Part shown: positions 52,086 through 61,098 of the stretch, one piece after another
Position numbering within the stretch: the stretch's first letter is position 1
Layout of the letters: each line of letters starts with the position of its first letter
NCBI RefSeq assembly: GCF_000379825.1
Contig: NZ_KB903814.1
Location: forward strand, 186,001 to 250,000
DNA: 64,000 nt
Direction of reading: 5' to 3'
Origin: Longispora albida DSM 44784
GTDB lineage: Bacteria > Actinomycetota > Actinomycetes > Mycobacteriales > Micromonosporaceae
The notes under the pieces: generated by a model
The model's database searches: none
Told to the model about the DNA's origin: nothing
What the model saw: the letters and a program-made list of their open reading frames with translations, nothing else
Translations under genes and position numbers: made by a program

Positions 52086-52733
52086 TCAGATGCGGCCGGT
52101 CTCGTGGGCCCACATGGCGACCTCGACGCGGTTCCGGGCGCCGAGCTTCCGCATGAGGCTGGCGAGGTGCGCTTTGACGGTGCTCTGGGTGATGTAGAGC
52201 TCCCTGGCGATCTCGTTGTTGGTGCGGCCCTGGGCCACCGGCACGAGGACTTCCTCCTCACGGGCGGTGAGCGGTTCTATCGGCTGCTTCGGCCGTGAGG
52301 TCTGCTCGCTGGCGAACGCTGCGAGCAGCCGGACAGTCACGCTGGGCGCGATCAGCGCGTTCCCGTCGGCGGCGGCGTGGATGGCCTGCGTCAGCAGGGC
52401 AGGCCCGGCGTCCTTGAGCAGGAACCCGCGGGCGCCGGCCTTGAGCGCCCCGTGGACATTCTCGTCGAGGTCGAAGGTCGTGATGACCACGATCGGCAAC
52501 GGGTTGGCGACGTCGGGGCCCGCCAGGCGCCGGGTGGCTTCGATGCCGTCCATCAGCGGCATCCGGATGTCGAACAGGCCGACGTCGGGGCGCAGCTCGA
52601 GCGCCAGGCGGACCGCCTCGCGCCCGTCGGCGGCCGCGCCGACCACCTCGATGCCGGGCTGGGCGTCGAGCAGCATCGTCAGCCCGCTGCGCACGATGGG
52701 CTGGTCGTCGGCGATGAGGACCCTGATGCTCAT
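52086..52733 (-). CDS. NarL/FixJ-type response regulator
   Basis: 215 aa. The receiver domain has acidic pocket DD (9-10), phospho-acceptor Asp55 (GLFDIRMP), Thr in VITTFD and Lys in FLLKDA. The LuxR-type HTH is LTAREEEVLVPVAQGRTNNEIARELYITQSTVKAHLASLMRKL. Start ATGA overlaps the kinase stop, so it pairs with the gene at 52730. Target genes are unknown. It converges on the P450 but there is no direct sign that it controls the terpene genes. Confidence 0.93.
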   Translation of the reverse strand: MSIRVLIADDQPIVRSGLTMLLDAQPGIEVVGAAADGREAVRLALELRPDVGLFDIRMPLMDGIEATRRLAGPDVANPLPIVVITTFDLDENVHGALKAGARGFLLKDAGPALLTQAIHAAADGNALIAPSVTVRLLAAFASEQTSRPKQPIEPLTAREEEVLVPVAQGRTNNEIARELYITQSTVKAHLASLMRKLGARNRVEVAMWAHETGRI

Positions 52734-53881
52734 CGCGGCGTCCCCGTCCGGGGCAGGACCGCCTCCACCCGCCAGCCCCGCTCGGCGGCGGGGCCAGCGT
52801 GGAAGGTACCGCCGAGCAGTGAGGCGCGTTCCCGCATGCCCACCAGGCCGTAGCCCGCTGGGGCGGCGCGGCCGCCAGCGAAGGAGCCGTCGTCGTCGAT
52901 GGTCAGCCGTATCTGGTCCGCGTCACCTGTGACGGCGACGGTGACCTGGGTCGCGTGGCGGGCGTGCCGCCGGGCGTTGGTGATCGACTCCTGGGCCAGG
53001 CGGTAGATCGCGGCCCCGACCGCCGGGCTGAGGTCGTCGAAATCGCCGGCCAGCGTCACCTCGACGCAGGGAAGCGCCCGGCCGTCGGTGGCGAGCTGCC
53101 CGACCTCGGCCACGCCGGGCTGGGGCGCGAACCCGGTGTCCTGTGTGCGGAGCACGCCCACGATGGCGCGCAGCTCGGTGAGGGTTCGGGTCGCGGCGTC
53201 CTCGATGACGGCCAGGGCCTCGGCGGCACGCTCGGGGTGGGAGGCCACGATGGCACGTCCCGCCTGGGCCTGGATGGCGATGCCCGAGACGTGGTGGGCC
53301 ACGGTGTCGTGGAGCTCGCGAGCGAGCAGTTCGCGTTCGCGGGCCTTGGCCTGGTCGATGTCGCGGACGCGGATCTTCGCGCGATAGCGGATCGCGGCAC
53401 CGAGCGCGCCGGCGAACAGGAAGAACGCGTATCCAGCGACCGCCTCCGCCGGGGTGACATCGTCGGCGCCGCGGGTGGTCATGATGGCCAGCCAGAGCAG
53501 GATGACGCCGAGGCCGCATGCGGCTTCGCGGCCGGAACCCCACCGGAACAGGGCGTAGGCCAGGATCAGCACCGCGAGGGTGCTGTTCACCATGGCGCCC
53601 TGCGAACCGGTGAGAATTCTGACGAACTCGACGATCGTCAGCGTGCCGCAGGAGATCACAACCGCGGCGAGCGGGTGCGTGCGCCGCCACAGCAGGGGTC
53701 CGAGGAACGCGAGCACCGCGAGCAGCTGCAGCGGGCCTGGCGCCAGGTCCTGGCGGAACACCGCTTCCACCGCCGACCAGCAGATCAGTACCGCGACCAG
53801 GGCCCAGTCCCGCGGCCCCAGGTCCGGGGCGTTCGCGGGCCGAGGTTCGGCCCACAGCGAGCGGAGTGCGTTGGTGGCCAT
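52730..53881 (-). CDS. Two-component sensor histidine kinase (HisKA_3)
   Basis: 383 aa. Four to five TM helices in the first 165 residues (WALVAVLICWSAVEAVF, LLAVLAFLGPLLW, STLAVLILAYALFRW, GYAFFLFAGALGAAI). HisKA_3 is ARELHDTVAHHVSGIAIQ with phospho-acceptor His191. HATPase_c has ESITNARRHA and GYGLVGMRERASLLGG. There is no extracellular sensor of size, so it probably senses membrane stress or an envelope-active compound. Confidence 0.93.
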   Translation of the reverse strand: MATNALRSLWAEPRPANAPDLGPRDWALVAVLICWSAVEAVFRQDLAPGPLQLLAVLAFLGPLLWRRTHPLAAVVISCGTLTIVEFVRILTGSQGAMVNSTLAVLILAYALFRWGSGREAACGLGVILLWLAIMTTRGADDVTPAEAVAGYAFFLFAGALGAAIRYRAKIRVRDIDQAKARERELLARELHDTVAHHVSGIAIQAQAGRAIVASHPERAAEALAVIEDAATRTLTELRAIVGVLRTQDTGFAPQPGVAEVGQLATDGRALPCVEVTLAGDFDDLSPAVGAAIYRLAQESITNARRHARHATQVTVAVTGDADQIRLTIDDDGSFAGGRAAPAGYGLVGMRERASLLGGTFHAGPAAERGWRVEAVLPRTGTPR

Positions 53882-54042
53882 CCGATCAGCCTAGGCGGCC
53901 CGCGTGCCCGGCGTGTCCGCCAAAAGTACAAGAGCCCGGGTGTGCCAGCGAACAGGCCGGATCAGGCTCCGGGGCTAATGTGCGCGCCGCCGCCATCCGT
54001 GAAGGTAAAAGCACCCCCCTGATCGAGCCAAGGAGCATTGTG

Positions 54043-54489
54043 ATGAGAACACCTCAGTCCCAGGGCACGCTGGAAGAACTGCGCCTGCCCGTGCAGGTCA
54101 AGCTCGCGGCGGCATGGACCAGCTTCATGTTCCTCTACATCTACGTCGACTACTTCGCCCTGTACAAGCCCGGCTTCCTCGACAAACTGCTGGACGGCGT
54201 CGTCCACAAGTTCACCATCGGCCCGGCCTTTGTCGGTATCGGGCTCACGCTCGTCTCGATCCCGGCCCTCATGGTCCTGCTCTCCGCGACACTGCCCGCC
54301 CGGGTCAACCGCATCGTCAACCTCGTCGTCGCCACGCTCTACATCCCCGTCTCGGTGTTCAACGCGGCGTCGGAGACGTGGACCTACGCCTACTTCTACG
54401 CCCTCTCCATCGGTCTCGAGGTGCTGATCCTGGCCTTCGTCCTGCGCTCGGCCTGGACCTGGCCACGCCGCACGCCGCAGCAGGCGTAA
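54043..54489 (+). CDS. Four-TM membrane protein (DUF6326-like)
   Basis: 148 aa from ATG 54043 (a GTG precedes it; AAGGAG at 54029-54034). It starts LEELRLPVQVKLAAAWTSFMFLYIYVDYFALYKPGFLD, and helices follow at VGIGLTLVSIPALMVLLSATL, RIVNLVVATLYIPVSVFNAA and YFYALSIGLEVLILAFVL. The YxDYF...PG pattern is typical of DUF6326. Function unknown. It is divergent from the two-component operon. Confidence 0.7.
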   Translation: MRTPQSQGTLEELRLPVQVKLAAAWTSFMFLYIYVDYFALYKPGFLDKLLDGVVHKFTIGPAFVGIGLTLVSIPALMVLLSATLPARVNRIVNLVVATLYIPVSVFNAASETWTYAYFYALSIGLEVLILAFVLRSAWTWPRRTPQQA

Positions 54490-54592
54490 CTGCCCGCGCG
54501 GCGCGTCCGGCGGCCAGTTTCACCGATAGGTCCGATGATCCGGTGTTTTGCCGGGGCGGACAGGACCGGGTGGCTGCTCCTAGGCTCACCCG

Positions 54593-55750
54593 ATGACCGA
54601 TTCCGTCGCGGAGCGCTACATCCGGCTTGGGCTCCGGCTCGACAGGTACGTGCCGGGGACCATCGACTCCTACACCGGGCCGCAGGAGTTCGCGGCGGAA
54701 GTCGAAGCCACGGAGCTGCCATCCGCCCGGGAACTCGCCGACGAGGCGGACGCGCTGCTCGCCGAGCTGCCGGACGGGTGGCTGCGCGACCAGGTGGCTG
54801 GCCTGCGTACCAGCGCGGGTGTGGCGGCGGGCGAGTCCCTCTCCTACGCCGAGGAGGTCGAGGGGTACTACGAGGTCCGTCCTGCCTGGACAGACGAGTC
54901 GGTCTTCGCGGAGGCACACGAACTCCTGGACTCCCTGCTGCCGGGGACCGGCACGCTCCCGGAGCGTCAGGCACGGGCCCGCGAGTCGCAGCTCGTACCG
55001 CAGGACAAGGTCGAGGGCATCGTGGCCGCCGTGATCACCGAGGCTCGCCGGTGGGCAGGGGAACTGATCGAGCTGCCGGAGGACGAGGGCGTCGACCTGG
55101 AGTTCGTGCGCGACGAGCCGTGGAACGGGTACAACACCTATCTCGGTGGCCTGCGCGGGAAGGTCGAGATCAATACCGGGGTGCCGATGACGGCGTATCA
55201 CCTGCTGCACCTGGTGCTGCACGAGACGTACCCCGGTCACCAGGCCGAGTTCGCCTGCAAGGAGGTCGCCCTGGTGCGCGGCCGGGGCCTGCTGGAGGAG
55301 ACGATCGCGCTGGCGCAGGCCCCCCGGTCGCTGGTGTCGGAGGGCATCGGGGAGATCGCTCCCGAGATGCTGCTCCACGGCGAGGCCGGTGCGGCGCTGG
55401 CCGGCATCGTCACCAGCGCGGGTGTCCCGTTCGATCTCGGCTGGTCGCTCGCGGGGACCGACGCCTCCGACGCGCTCGGCTGGGTGAGCGTCAACGCCGC
55501 CCTGATGCTGCACGAGCGGGACGCCAGCGAGGCCGAGGTCGCCGCCTACCTCCAGCGCTGGGGGATGGCGACCCCCGAGTCCGCCGCGCGGGCGATCCGC
55601 TTCATGACCGATCCGGAATCCCGGACCTACGGCTTCAACTATCCGATGGGCAAGCGGCTCTGCCGCGCGTACGTCAGGAGCGTCCCCGGCGGGTTCCGGC
55701 GGCTGCTGACCGAGCAGATCCGGGTGCGTGACCTGCTCGCCGCCAGCTAA
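54593..55750 (+). CDS. DUF885-like putative metalloprotease
   Basis: 385 aa. The zinc-site motif HETYPGH (210-216) matches the HExxPGH core of DUF885/M32-like proteins, with a later glutamate candidate in SEGIGEIAPEMLLHG. No signal peptide is present, so it acts in the cytoplasm. The family usually has ~550 residues, so this is a short form. Its stop codon overlaps the stop of the convergent TetR gene by 4 bp. Confidence 0.75.
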   Translation: MTDSVAERYIRLGLRLDRYVPGTIDSYTGPQEFAAEVEATELPSARELADEADALLAELPDGWLRDQVAGLRTSAGVAAGESLSYAEEVEGYYEVRPAWTDESVFAEAHELLDSLLPGTGTLPERQARARESQLVPQDKVEGIVAAVITEARRWAGELIELPEDEGVDLEFVRDEPWNGYNTYLGGLRGKVEINTGVPMTAYHLLHLVLHETYPGHQAEFACKEVALVRGRGLLEETIALAQAPRSLVSEGIGEIAPEMLLHGEAGAALAGIVTSAGVPFDLGWSLAGTDASDALGWVSVNAALMLHERDASEAEVAAYLQRWGMATPESAARAIRFMTDPESRTYGFNYPMGKRLCRAYVRSVPGGFRRLLTEQIRVRDLLAAS

Positions 55751-56355
55751 GGAGCCGTCTTGAGGCCGCGCACGATCGCGGCCAGCCCGTATTCGAACCT
55801 TTCCTCGTACCCGGTGAAGAGCAGCCCCCCAGCCGCCCGGGCCAGCGGCAGCGCGTCCTCGTCGAGCCGCTGGTTGCGGACCTGCGGGTCGTAGCGCTCG
55901 TCGCCCGCCGTCGCCTGCTCCTCGATGACGAAGCCGATGACGTAGCTGTACACGGCCATCGGCCCCCAGACCGCGTCGCGCAGCGGGGCCCCAGCCTCGG
56001 TCAGGGCTCGCAGCACGCCTTCCATCGAGGCGTAGAGCGTGTCGTCGTTGAGGTGCGTGCCGCTGAACATGCGCGCGCCGTCGCGGTACCGCAGCAGCAT
56101 GCGCCGCAGTCCCCTGCCGTACGTCGCGAGCCAGCCGGGCCAGGTCACCGGGCCGGTGGGCGCGAGCTCGGCGACGGCGTCGGCCAGCACAGTGGTGGCC
56201 ATCTCGTCGAGCAGTGCCTGCTTGCTGGCGAAGTGCCAGTACAGGGCCGGGGCCTTGACGTCGAGCTCGGTGGCGATCCGGCGCAGGGTGAGGCCGTCGA
56301 GGCCGGTCTCGTCGAGCAGCTTGAGTGCCGTGCGTACCACGGTGGGGCGATCCAT
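55747..56355 (-). CDS. TetR-family repressor with TetR-type C-terminal domain
   Basis: About 202 aa from ATG 56355. HTH: VVRTALKLLDETGLDGLTLRRIATELDVKAPALYWHFASKQALLDEM, the form characteristic of tetracycline-repressor-like members. The C-terminal part (GARMFSGTHLNDDTLYASMEGVLRALTEAGAPLRDA...YSYVIGFVIEEQA) resembles the TetR_C drug pocket. It is divergent from a flavin monooxygenase gene across three operator-like repeats, so it very likely represses that gene and itself until an inducer binds. Confidence 0.9.
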   Translation of the reverse strand: MDRPTVVRTALKLLDETGLDGLTLRRIATELDVKAPALYWHFASKQALLDEMATTVLADAVAELAPTGPVTWPGWLATYGRGLRRMLLRYRDGARMFSGTHLNDDTLYASMEGVLRALTEAGAPLRDAVWGPMAVYSYVIGFVIEEQATAGDERYDPQVRNQRLDEDALPLARAAGGLLFTGYEERFEYGLAAIVRGLKTAP

Positions 56356-56383
56356 AACCACGGTGACAGCTTAGTTGACAGCT

Positions 56384-56431
56384 TAACGGCGTTCAGTTCA
56401 TCCTTAACAGCGTTAGATTCTAATGGCGTTA
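56384..56431. promoter_or_regulatory. Three TetR-operator-like repeats TAAC-NGC-GTTA
   Basis: TAACGGCGTTC (56384-56394), TAACAGCGTTA (56405-56415, perfect dyad TAAC/GTTA) and TAATGGCGTTA (56421-56431), spaced 21 and 16 bp. The last overlaps the AAGGAG ribosome binding site of the monooxygenase gene. A TTGACA (56375-56380) lies just left of the first. Confidence 0.7.
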
Positions 56432-56443
56432 AGGAGCTGCCCC

Positions 56444-57829
56444 GTGTCCGTTGTGATCGCTGGTGCCGGGCCGACCGGCCTCACTCTCGCCATCGACCTC
56501 GCCCGCCGGGACGTGCCCGTCCGCGTGGTCGAGAAGCAGAGTTCGTACTTTCCCGGCTCGCGGGGCAAGGGCATCCAGCCCCGGACCCTGGAGGTCTTCG
56601 AGGACCTGGGAGTCGTCGACGCCATCCTGGCGGCCAGCGGGCCGTACCCGAGGATGCGGGCCTACTCCGGGGCCACGCTGCTGCGCGAGTGGGACCAGTT
56701 CGAGCGGTACGAGACGACGCCGGCCGTGCCCTACGCGAACATCCGCATGATCCCGCAGGCCCGGACCGAGAGCATCCTCCGCGACCGGCTGGCCAGCTAC
56801 GGGGTCCGCGTCGAACTGGGCACCGAGCTGACCGGATTCAGCCAGGACGCGGCCGGGGTCACGGTCACGCTGACCACGCCGTCCGGAGTGGAGGAGACCC
56901 GGGCCGCGTACCTGGTGGGCGCCGACGGCGGCAGGTCCTTCGTCCGCAAGACGCTCGGGATCGCCTTCGACGGGTACACCAAGGACGACGAGCTGATGCT
57001 GGCCGGCGACGTGACCGTGCCGGGGATCGACCACGAGTTCTGGCACGTGTGGCCGCAGGCCGAGGGCGGGACGGTGCTGTTGTGCCCGATGCCGGGGACG
57101 GAATCGTTCCAGTTCATCGCGATGAACCCGGAGCCGGGCGCGACCGTCGCAGGTGTACTGACCAGCCGGCTCGGGCTGACCGCCGGGAATGTCACGTGGG
57201 AGTCGGTGCACCGGACGAATGTGCGGCTGGCGGCCAGGTACCAGGAAGGAAGGGTTCTCCTGGCAGGCGACGCCGCGCATGTGCACCCGCCGGCCGGAGG
57301 GCAGGGTCTGAACACTGGCGTGCAGGACGCCTACAACCTGGGCTGGAAGCTCGCGGCCGTGCTCGGCGGCGCGGACCCGGCGCTGCTGGAGACCTACGAG
57401 GCGGAACGCCGGCCGATCGCCGAAGGCGTCCTCGGCCTGTCGGAGCGGCTGCGCGGCGACGCGGAAGCCAGGCGTGACTCCGAGACGCACCAGCTGCACC
57501 TCGGCTACCGTGGCGGCCCGCTGGCCCCGCCGGGCACCGGGCCGCTCCAGCCCGGCGACCGGGCTCCGGACGCTCCGGTCGGCGGCGGGCGGCTGTTCGA
57601 GCTGTTCCGGGGGCCGCGCTGGACACTGCTGGCCTTCGGCGACGCGCCGCTCGCCGACCTCGGGCCCGCCGTGCGGACGTTCGCCGTGGACGACGTGGAC
57701 GGGCACGCCCGCGAGGCCTACGGCCTGACGGGCAGCTGCCTGGTGCTGGTCAGGCCGGACGGCCACGTCGGACTGATCACTGCGGACATCGACCCGGCAG
57801 AGAAGTACCTCGCGGGCCTGTCCCTGTGA
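56444..57829 (+). CDS. FAD-dependent aromatic (rifampicin/tetracycline-type) monooxygenase
   Basis: 461 aa from GTG 56444, chosen because AAGGAG (56431-56436) is 7 nt upstream; ATG 56423 is in frame but inside the operator. FAD loop VVIAGAGPTGLTLAIDLARR, a DG motif in LVGADGGRSFVRKTLGI, and GDAAHVHPPAGGQGLNTGVQDAYNLGWKLA are those of class A flavin hydroxylases. RIPQARTES-like and RYETTP elements recall drug-inactivating Rox/Tet(X)-like or polyketide hydroxylases. The C-terminal thioredoxin-like domain supports the PheA/TetX_C superfamily. TetR control suggests induction by the substrate. Confidence 0.88.
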   Translation: MSVVIAGAGPTGLTLAIDLARRDVPVRVVEKQSSYFPGSRGKGIQPRTLEVFEDLGVVDAILAASGPYPRMRAYSGATLLREWDQFERYETTPAVPYANIRMIPQARTESILRDRLASYGVRVELGTELTGFSQDAAGVTVTLTTPSGVEETRAAYLVGADGGRSFVRKTLGIAFDGYTKDDELMLAGDVTVPGIDHEFWHVWPQAEGGTVLLCPMPGTESFQFIAMNPEPGATVAGVLTSRLGLTAGNVTWESVHRTNVRLAARYQEGRVLLAGDAAHVHPPAGGQGLNTGVQDAYNLGWKLAAVLGGADPALLETYEAERRPIAEGVLGLSERLRGDAEARRDSETHQLHLGYRGGPLAPPGTGPLQPGDRAPDAPVGGGRLFELFRGPRWTLLAFGDAPLADLGPAVRTFAVDDVDGHAREAYGLTGSCLVLVRPDGHVGLITADIDPAEKYLAGLSL

Positions 57830-57835
57830 ACGGCT

Positions 57836-57865
57836 GCGGGGCCCGGCTCACCAGCCCGGCCCCGC
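57836..57865. terminator. Bidirectional hairpin between monooxygenase and OLD-like ATPase genes
   Basis: GCGGGGCC-C-GGCT and AGCC-C-GGCCCCGC (57836-57848 / 57853-57865) pair with a single C-C mismatch, loop CACC. It lies in the 51-bp gap between convergent stops. Confidence 0.7.
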
Positions 57866-57880
57866 CCACTTCTCCAGGTG

Positions 57881-59719
57881 TTAGAGCAGCTCGTTCACCC
57901 GGGCGAAGAGCCGCTCGGCGCGGGTGAGCGTGACACCGTCCACCGCGTTCGGCATGGCTGCGGCGTCACGGAGCAACAGCGCCGCGCACGGGTACGGGTT
58001 GAACTCCAGCCCCAGCTCACGGAAGTGGACCCGCAGCCGCTCGACGATCCGCGGGTCGGTACTCGTCAGCTCGTCAGCGCGGATGGGCGCCGCGAGCTGC
58101 TCCGAGTACGCGTGGTTGACCAGCGCGAGGTAGAACTCCGTCTCGTACAGGTCCTCAAGGTCGGCAGCCGTGCCCCCGGTGAACTCCCCGATCTCCACCA
58201 GCCCCCGCGTACCCGGGTGGGCGGCGCCGTCGGTCAGCATCACGGCCGACGACGGCCCGTTGAGGGCGGTGATGACAGCGAGGTTCACCGCACCGCCGAC
58301 CGGGGCGGGCGACCAGCGGGAGTCCAGGCCGGACCGGCCGCGCGCCTCCAGCAGCCCGGACAGCACGTCGAGGTGTATGAGGTCGCTGGGCCGGTTGACG
58401 AGCAGCGTCCGCTCCCCCACCAGCAGGGACTTGCTCAGCTCGGCGGCCAGCGCGGTGACCAGCGGGGCGGTCGTGTCGGCGTCGGCGGTCGTGAAGTCCG
58501 CGCCGACGGTCGTGCCGTTCTTGTCGTGGTCGGTGACGGTACGGATCTCCGACAGGCTGCCCGGGGAGATCATGAACGGCGAGTGCGTCGTGAAGATGAC
58601 CTGGTGGCGGGGCGCGAGCCGCTCGGTGATCAGGCGGAGCAGGTCCTGCTGGGCGCGGCCGTGCAGGTACAGGCCCGGCTCGTCGAGCAGGAGGACGAGG
58701 TCCTGTTCCTGCCGCTCCAGCTCGGTCACGTGCGCGAGGAACGAGAAGAACCACACGAACCCGCGCGAGCGCTCGTCGAAGGGCACGGACGCGCGGTGCC
58801 TGCGGTCACGCAGCCGGATCTGGAGGACCGGGCCGTCGTCGCCTGCCAGCATCGCGAGCGTGACGTCGAGCTGGGTGTTCTGCGACCAGTACGACAGGAC
58901 CTCGTCGGAGAGCGCGTTGGCCGCGTCCTCCAGCTCGCGGATCAGCTGCTCCTGCTGGTTGACCTCCAGCAGTTCCTCCGGGCGGACCCCGGCGAGGGTG
59001 AGCAGGCTCAGCAGCGACTGCTCGCCACGGCTCAGCTCCCCGCTGTCGCGGCCGTCGATCAGGCGGTGGACGCTGACCTGGCCGGGCATGGTGTCGCACT
59101 CGGCGAAGTACGCGAACTTCGGCAGCCGGGGGCGGATGTGCTCCTCGATGATCCGCAGGTCGAGCCTGCGGTCCGGCCAGTCCTCGATCAGGGCAGCCAG
59201 CTTCATGGCCGAGCCGGGCATCTCCTCGAGTGCGGACAGTGCCGAGTACAGCTCCTCGACCGTGACGGCCGAGGCCACCTCCGGGCCGCAGGGCTCGTCC
59301 AGCGTGGAGCGGAGGTGGTTGACGGCAGCGGCCTCGTCCAGCCACAGCTCGAAGGACCGTGACGGCGTCCGGTAACCGCTCGTGACGTGGAACTCCACCT
59401 CAGCCAGCGTCCCCGGCCCGAGCTCGTCCTCGATCCCCCGGATCTCCTGCGGGCCGAGGCGCAGCGTCAGCCGGGTCACCGGGATCCGCTCCCCGGCCGG
59501 ATACGCCCGGCGCTGGCGGGCCAGCGGCGTCGGGAAGTCCACGATCTCGTCGAGCCCCGGCCCGGCCTGCACCGGGTTGCTCTTGTGCAGGGCCTGGAGG
59601 ATCGCGGTCTTGCCGCTCTCGTTCTTACCGACCAGCCGGGTGATCCCGGGCTCGATCGCGAACTCAGCGGAATCCATAGCGGAGCGATAGTTGGTCACAC
59701 GGGCACCGGTCAGCAGCAC
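57881..59719 (-). CDS. OLD-family-like AAA ATPase with degenerate TOPRIM segment
   Basis: 612 aa. It opens LLTGARVTNYRSAMDSAEFAI, with Walker A GKNESGKT (31-38) as in RecF/OLD-type ATPases. The signature is LSRGEQSLLSLL, Walker B LVLLLDEPGLYLHG, and the H/switch FTTHSPFMI. After ~425 comes a TOPRIM-like region, but the acidic VEG motif is LVNRPSD and the second acidic pair is MLTDG, so metal-dependent nuclease activity may be lost. OLD proteins act in phage defence and DNA repair. No partner (UvrD-like GajB, reverse transcriptase) lies beside it. Confidence 0.85.
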   Translation of the reverse strand: MLLTGARVTNYRSAMDSAEFAIEPGITRLVGKNESGKTAILQALHKSNPVQAGPGLDEIVDFPTPLARQRRAYPAGERIPVTRLTLRLGPQEIRGIEDELGPGTLAEVEFHVTSGYRTPSRSFELWLDEAAAVNHLRSTLDEPCGPEVASAVTVEELYSALSALEEMPGSAMKLAALIEDWPDRRLDLRIIEEHIRPRLPKFAYFAECDTMPGQVSVHRLIDGRDSGELSRGEQSLLSLLTLAGVRPEELLEVNQQEQLIRELEDAANALSDEVLSYWSQNTQLDVTLAMLAGDDGPVLQIRLRDRRHRASVPFDERSRGFVWFFSFLAHVTELERQEQDLVLLLDEPGLYLHGRAQQDLLRLITERLAPRHQVIFTTHSPFMISPGSLSEIRTVTDHDKNGTTVGADFTTADADTTAPLVTALAAELSKSLLVGERTLLVNRPSDLIHLDVLSGLLEARGRSGLDSRWSPAPVGGAVNLAVITALNGPSSAVMLTDGAAHPGTRGLVEIGEFTGGTAADLEDLYETEFYLALVNHAYSEQLAAPIRADELTSTDPRIVERLRVHFRELGLEFNPYPCAALLLRDAAAMPNAVDGVTLTRAERLFARVNELL

Positions 59720-60072
59720 TGATTTCCCCCTTTTACAACCAGAACCACTATTTTGTACTCCAGCGGAGAGTTAACCGGCTGCCCCGCCCCTCCGCGCCGG
59801 CGTGTTGCCGCCCGGATCCGACCGGGAACCGTCGTGGCGGCCACCGGCACCCTTCATGATCATGGGCACCTGCCCACGCCGCACCGGCCTCAGCCCGCCG
59901 GTGCACGTCGGCGCGCATGTGCTGGCGGACGGTGACGAAGACGCGTCCTTCGAGATCCGGGCCCTGATCGGAATGATCAGGAAGAGGCCGCCCCGGCCAG
60001 CGGGGGCCAGTGCCGGTCCACCGCGTCGCCGACGCCATGGATGTCAGGACCACTAGCGCCCGGCGATACAGA
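59720..60072. other. Gene-free stretch
   Basis: 353 bp with no convincing coding sequence. The first ~45 bp are A/T-rich and probably hold the ATPase promoter (minus strand). A 7-bp inverted repeat CCTGATC/GATCAGG with a 5-nt loop lies at 59963-59981. Confidence 0.5.
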
Positions 60073-60468
60073 TCAGGACCGCAGGCTCTGGGCGATCTCC
60101 CAGATGTTGCCGTCAGGGTCGGCGAAAGCAGCTGTCCGCACACCCCACGGCCGGTCGACGGGGCCGTTGAGGAGGGTGACGCCGCGCTCGGCGAGCAGCG
60201 CGCACGCCGCGCCGGCGTCATCCACCCACACCGTGTACTGACAACGCGGCCCGCCACCGGCCGCGCCCACCGCCACCGGGGCGACCAGCTCGCCGGCCGC
60301 CGTCGACACGAGCAGGTTGACGATCGTGTTGTCGAACGTGAAGGCGGCCGACTCGCCGTCCTCATGGATGACCGGGGCACCGAACACCACGCGATAGAAC
60401 TCCTTCGCGCGCCCCAGATCCTCGACGAACAGGGTGATGGCCCCGACGGACGCGAGCGACAGGCTCAT
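60073..60468 (-). CDS. VOC/glyoxalase-superfamily protein
   Basis: 131 aa from ATG 60468 with AGGAGTG upstream. Modules: VGAITLFVEDLGRAKEFYRVVFGAPVIHED, NTIVNLLV, then CQYTVWVDDAGAACALLAERGVTLLNGP and RTAAFADPDGNIWEIAQ. The DPDGNxWE ending with a potential metal Glu is typical of glyoxalase/bleomycin-resistance-like proteins. Substrate unknown. Confidence 0.85.
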   Translation of the reverse strand: MSLSLASVGAITLFVEDLGRAKEFYRVVFGAPVIHEDGESAAFTFDNTIVNLLVSTAAGELVAPVAVGAAGGGPRCQYTVWVDDAGAACALLAERGVTLLNGPVDRPWGVRTAAFADPDGNIWEIAQSLRS

Positions 60469-60571
60469 GTGGACACTCCTCACAACGTGCTACGACGTCT
60501 TCCGGGGCTGATGACATCACACGGGTACGACAGTTCCCGCCCGGTCCGCGGCATCTCCTATGCTGACCAGC

Positions 60572-60760
60572 ATGAGTGAAGATCGACTCCGGTACAGGGT
60601 GCTGACAGGGCCCGACGACGCGGCCTTCTGCGAGCGGGTCTCCGCGGCGCTGGCTGACGGGTACGAGCTGCACGGTTCGCCAGCGCTCACCTTCGACGGC
60701 TCACGGGTGATCGTCGCCCAGGCGATCGTGCTGCCGCCGGATACGGCGAAGCGGGCCTGA
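60572..60760 (+). CDS. DUF1737 small protein
   Basis: 62 aa from ATG 60572. RYRVLTGPDDAAFCERVSAALADGYELHGSPALTFDG is the DUF1737 signature (YxxL-x5-F-x-V...GxxLxGSP). A one-domain cytoplasmic protein of unknown role. It is divergent from the VOC gene. Confidence 0.8.
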   Translation: MSEDRLRYRVLTGPDDAAFCERVSAALADGYELHGSPALTFDGSRVIVAQAIVLPPDTAKRA

Positions 60761-61098
60761 CAGCGCCCGGTGATCCTGCCGGCCAGCTTCACCTACGGCA
60801 GCTATCCGGCCTTCTGGCGGCGGCCGGAGATTTCCTCGACCCGCGTACCTGGCAGGCCTCGTCAGCGCCGGCCCGGATCAGCCCGGCGGGCTGACCGGAG
60901 GCCCGCGCGAGGCGGCCGGGCCCGGCTGACGCTGACCGGTTCACCGGCGCGGGGCCAGGTCTCCGTGGCCGCCCGCTCCCAGGCAGTTTCGGCCGAGCCC
61001 GAATGTGGTCGACTCGGCGCCCCGTTTGGCCGATGGTTCTGTCGGCGTGTGACCTCAATGGACGCACGCTGCCAGAACGAACGCAAACGGGAGCGTGC
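60761..61098. other. Gene-free stretch before the LamG gene
   Basis: 338 bp without a supported gene. The open frames are Arg/Pro-rich. The right end carries GGGAGCG (61089-61095) as the ribosome binding site for ATG 61099, and the preceding ~100 bp should hold its promoter. No consensus was assigned. Confidence 0.45.

Noticed and set aside
57878-59375. Long + strand frames (400-490 codons) opposite the OLD-like ATPase
   Set aside because: They are antisense shadows. Only the minus-strand frame has ATPase motifs in the right order.
59963-59981. CCTGATC/GATCAGG inverted repeat
   Set aside because: Only 7 bp, far from any start codon, with no second copy; too weak to call an operator.
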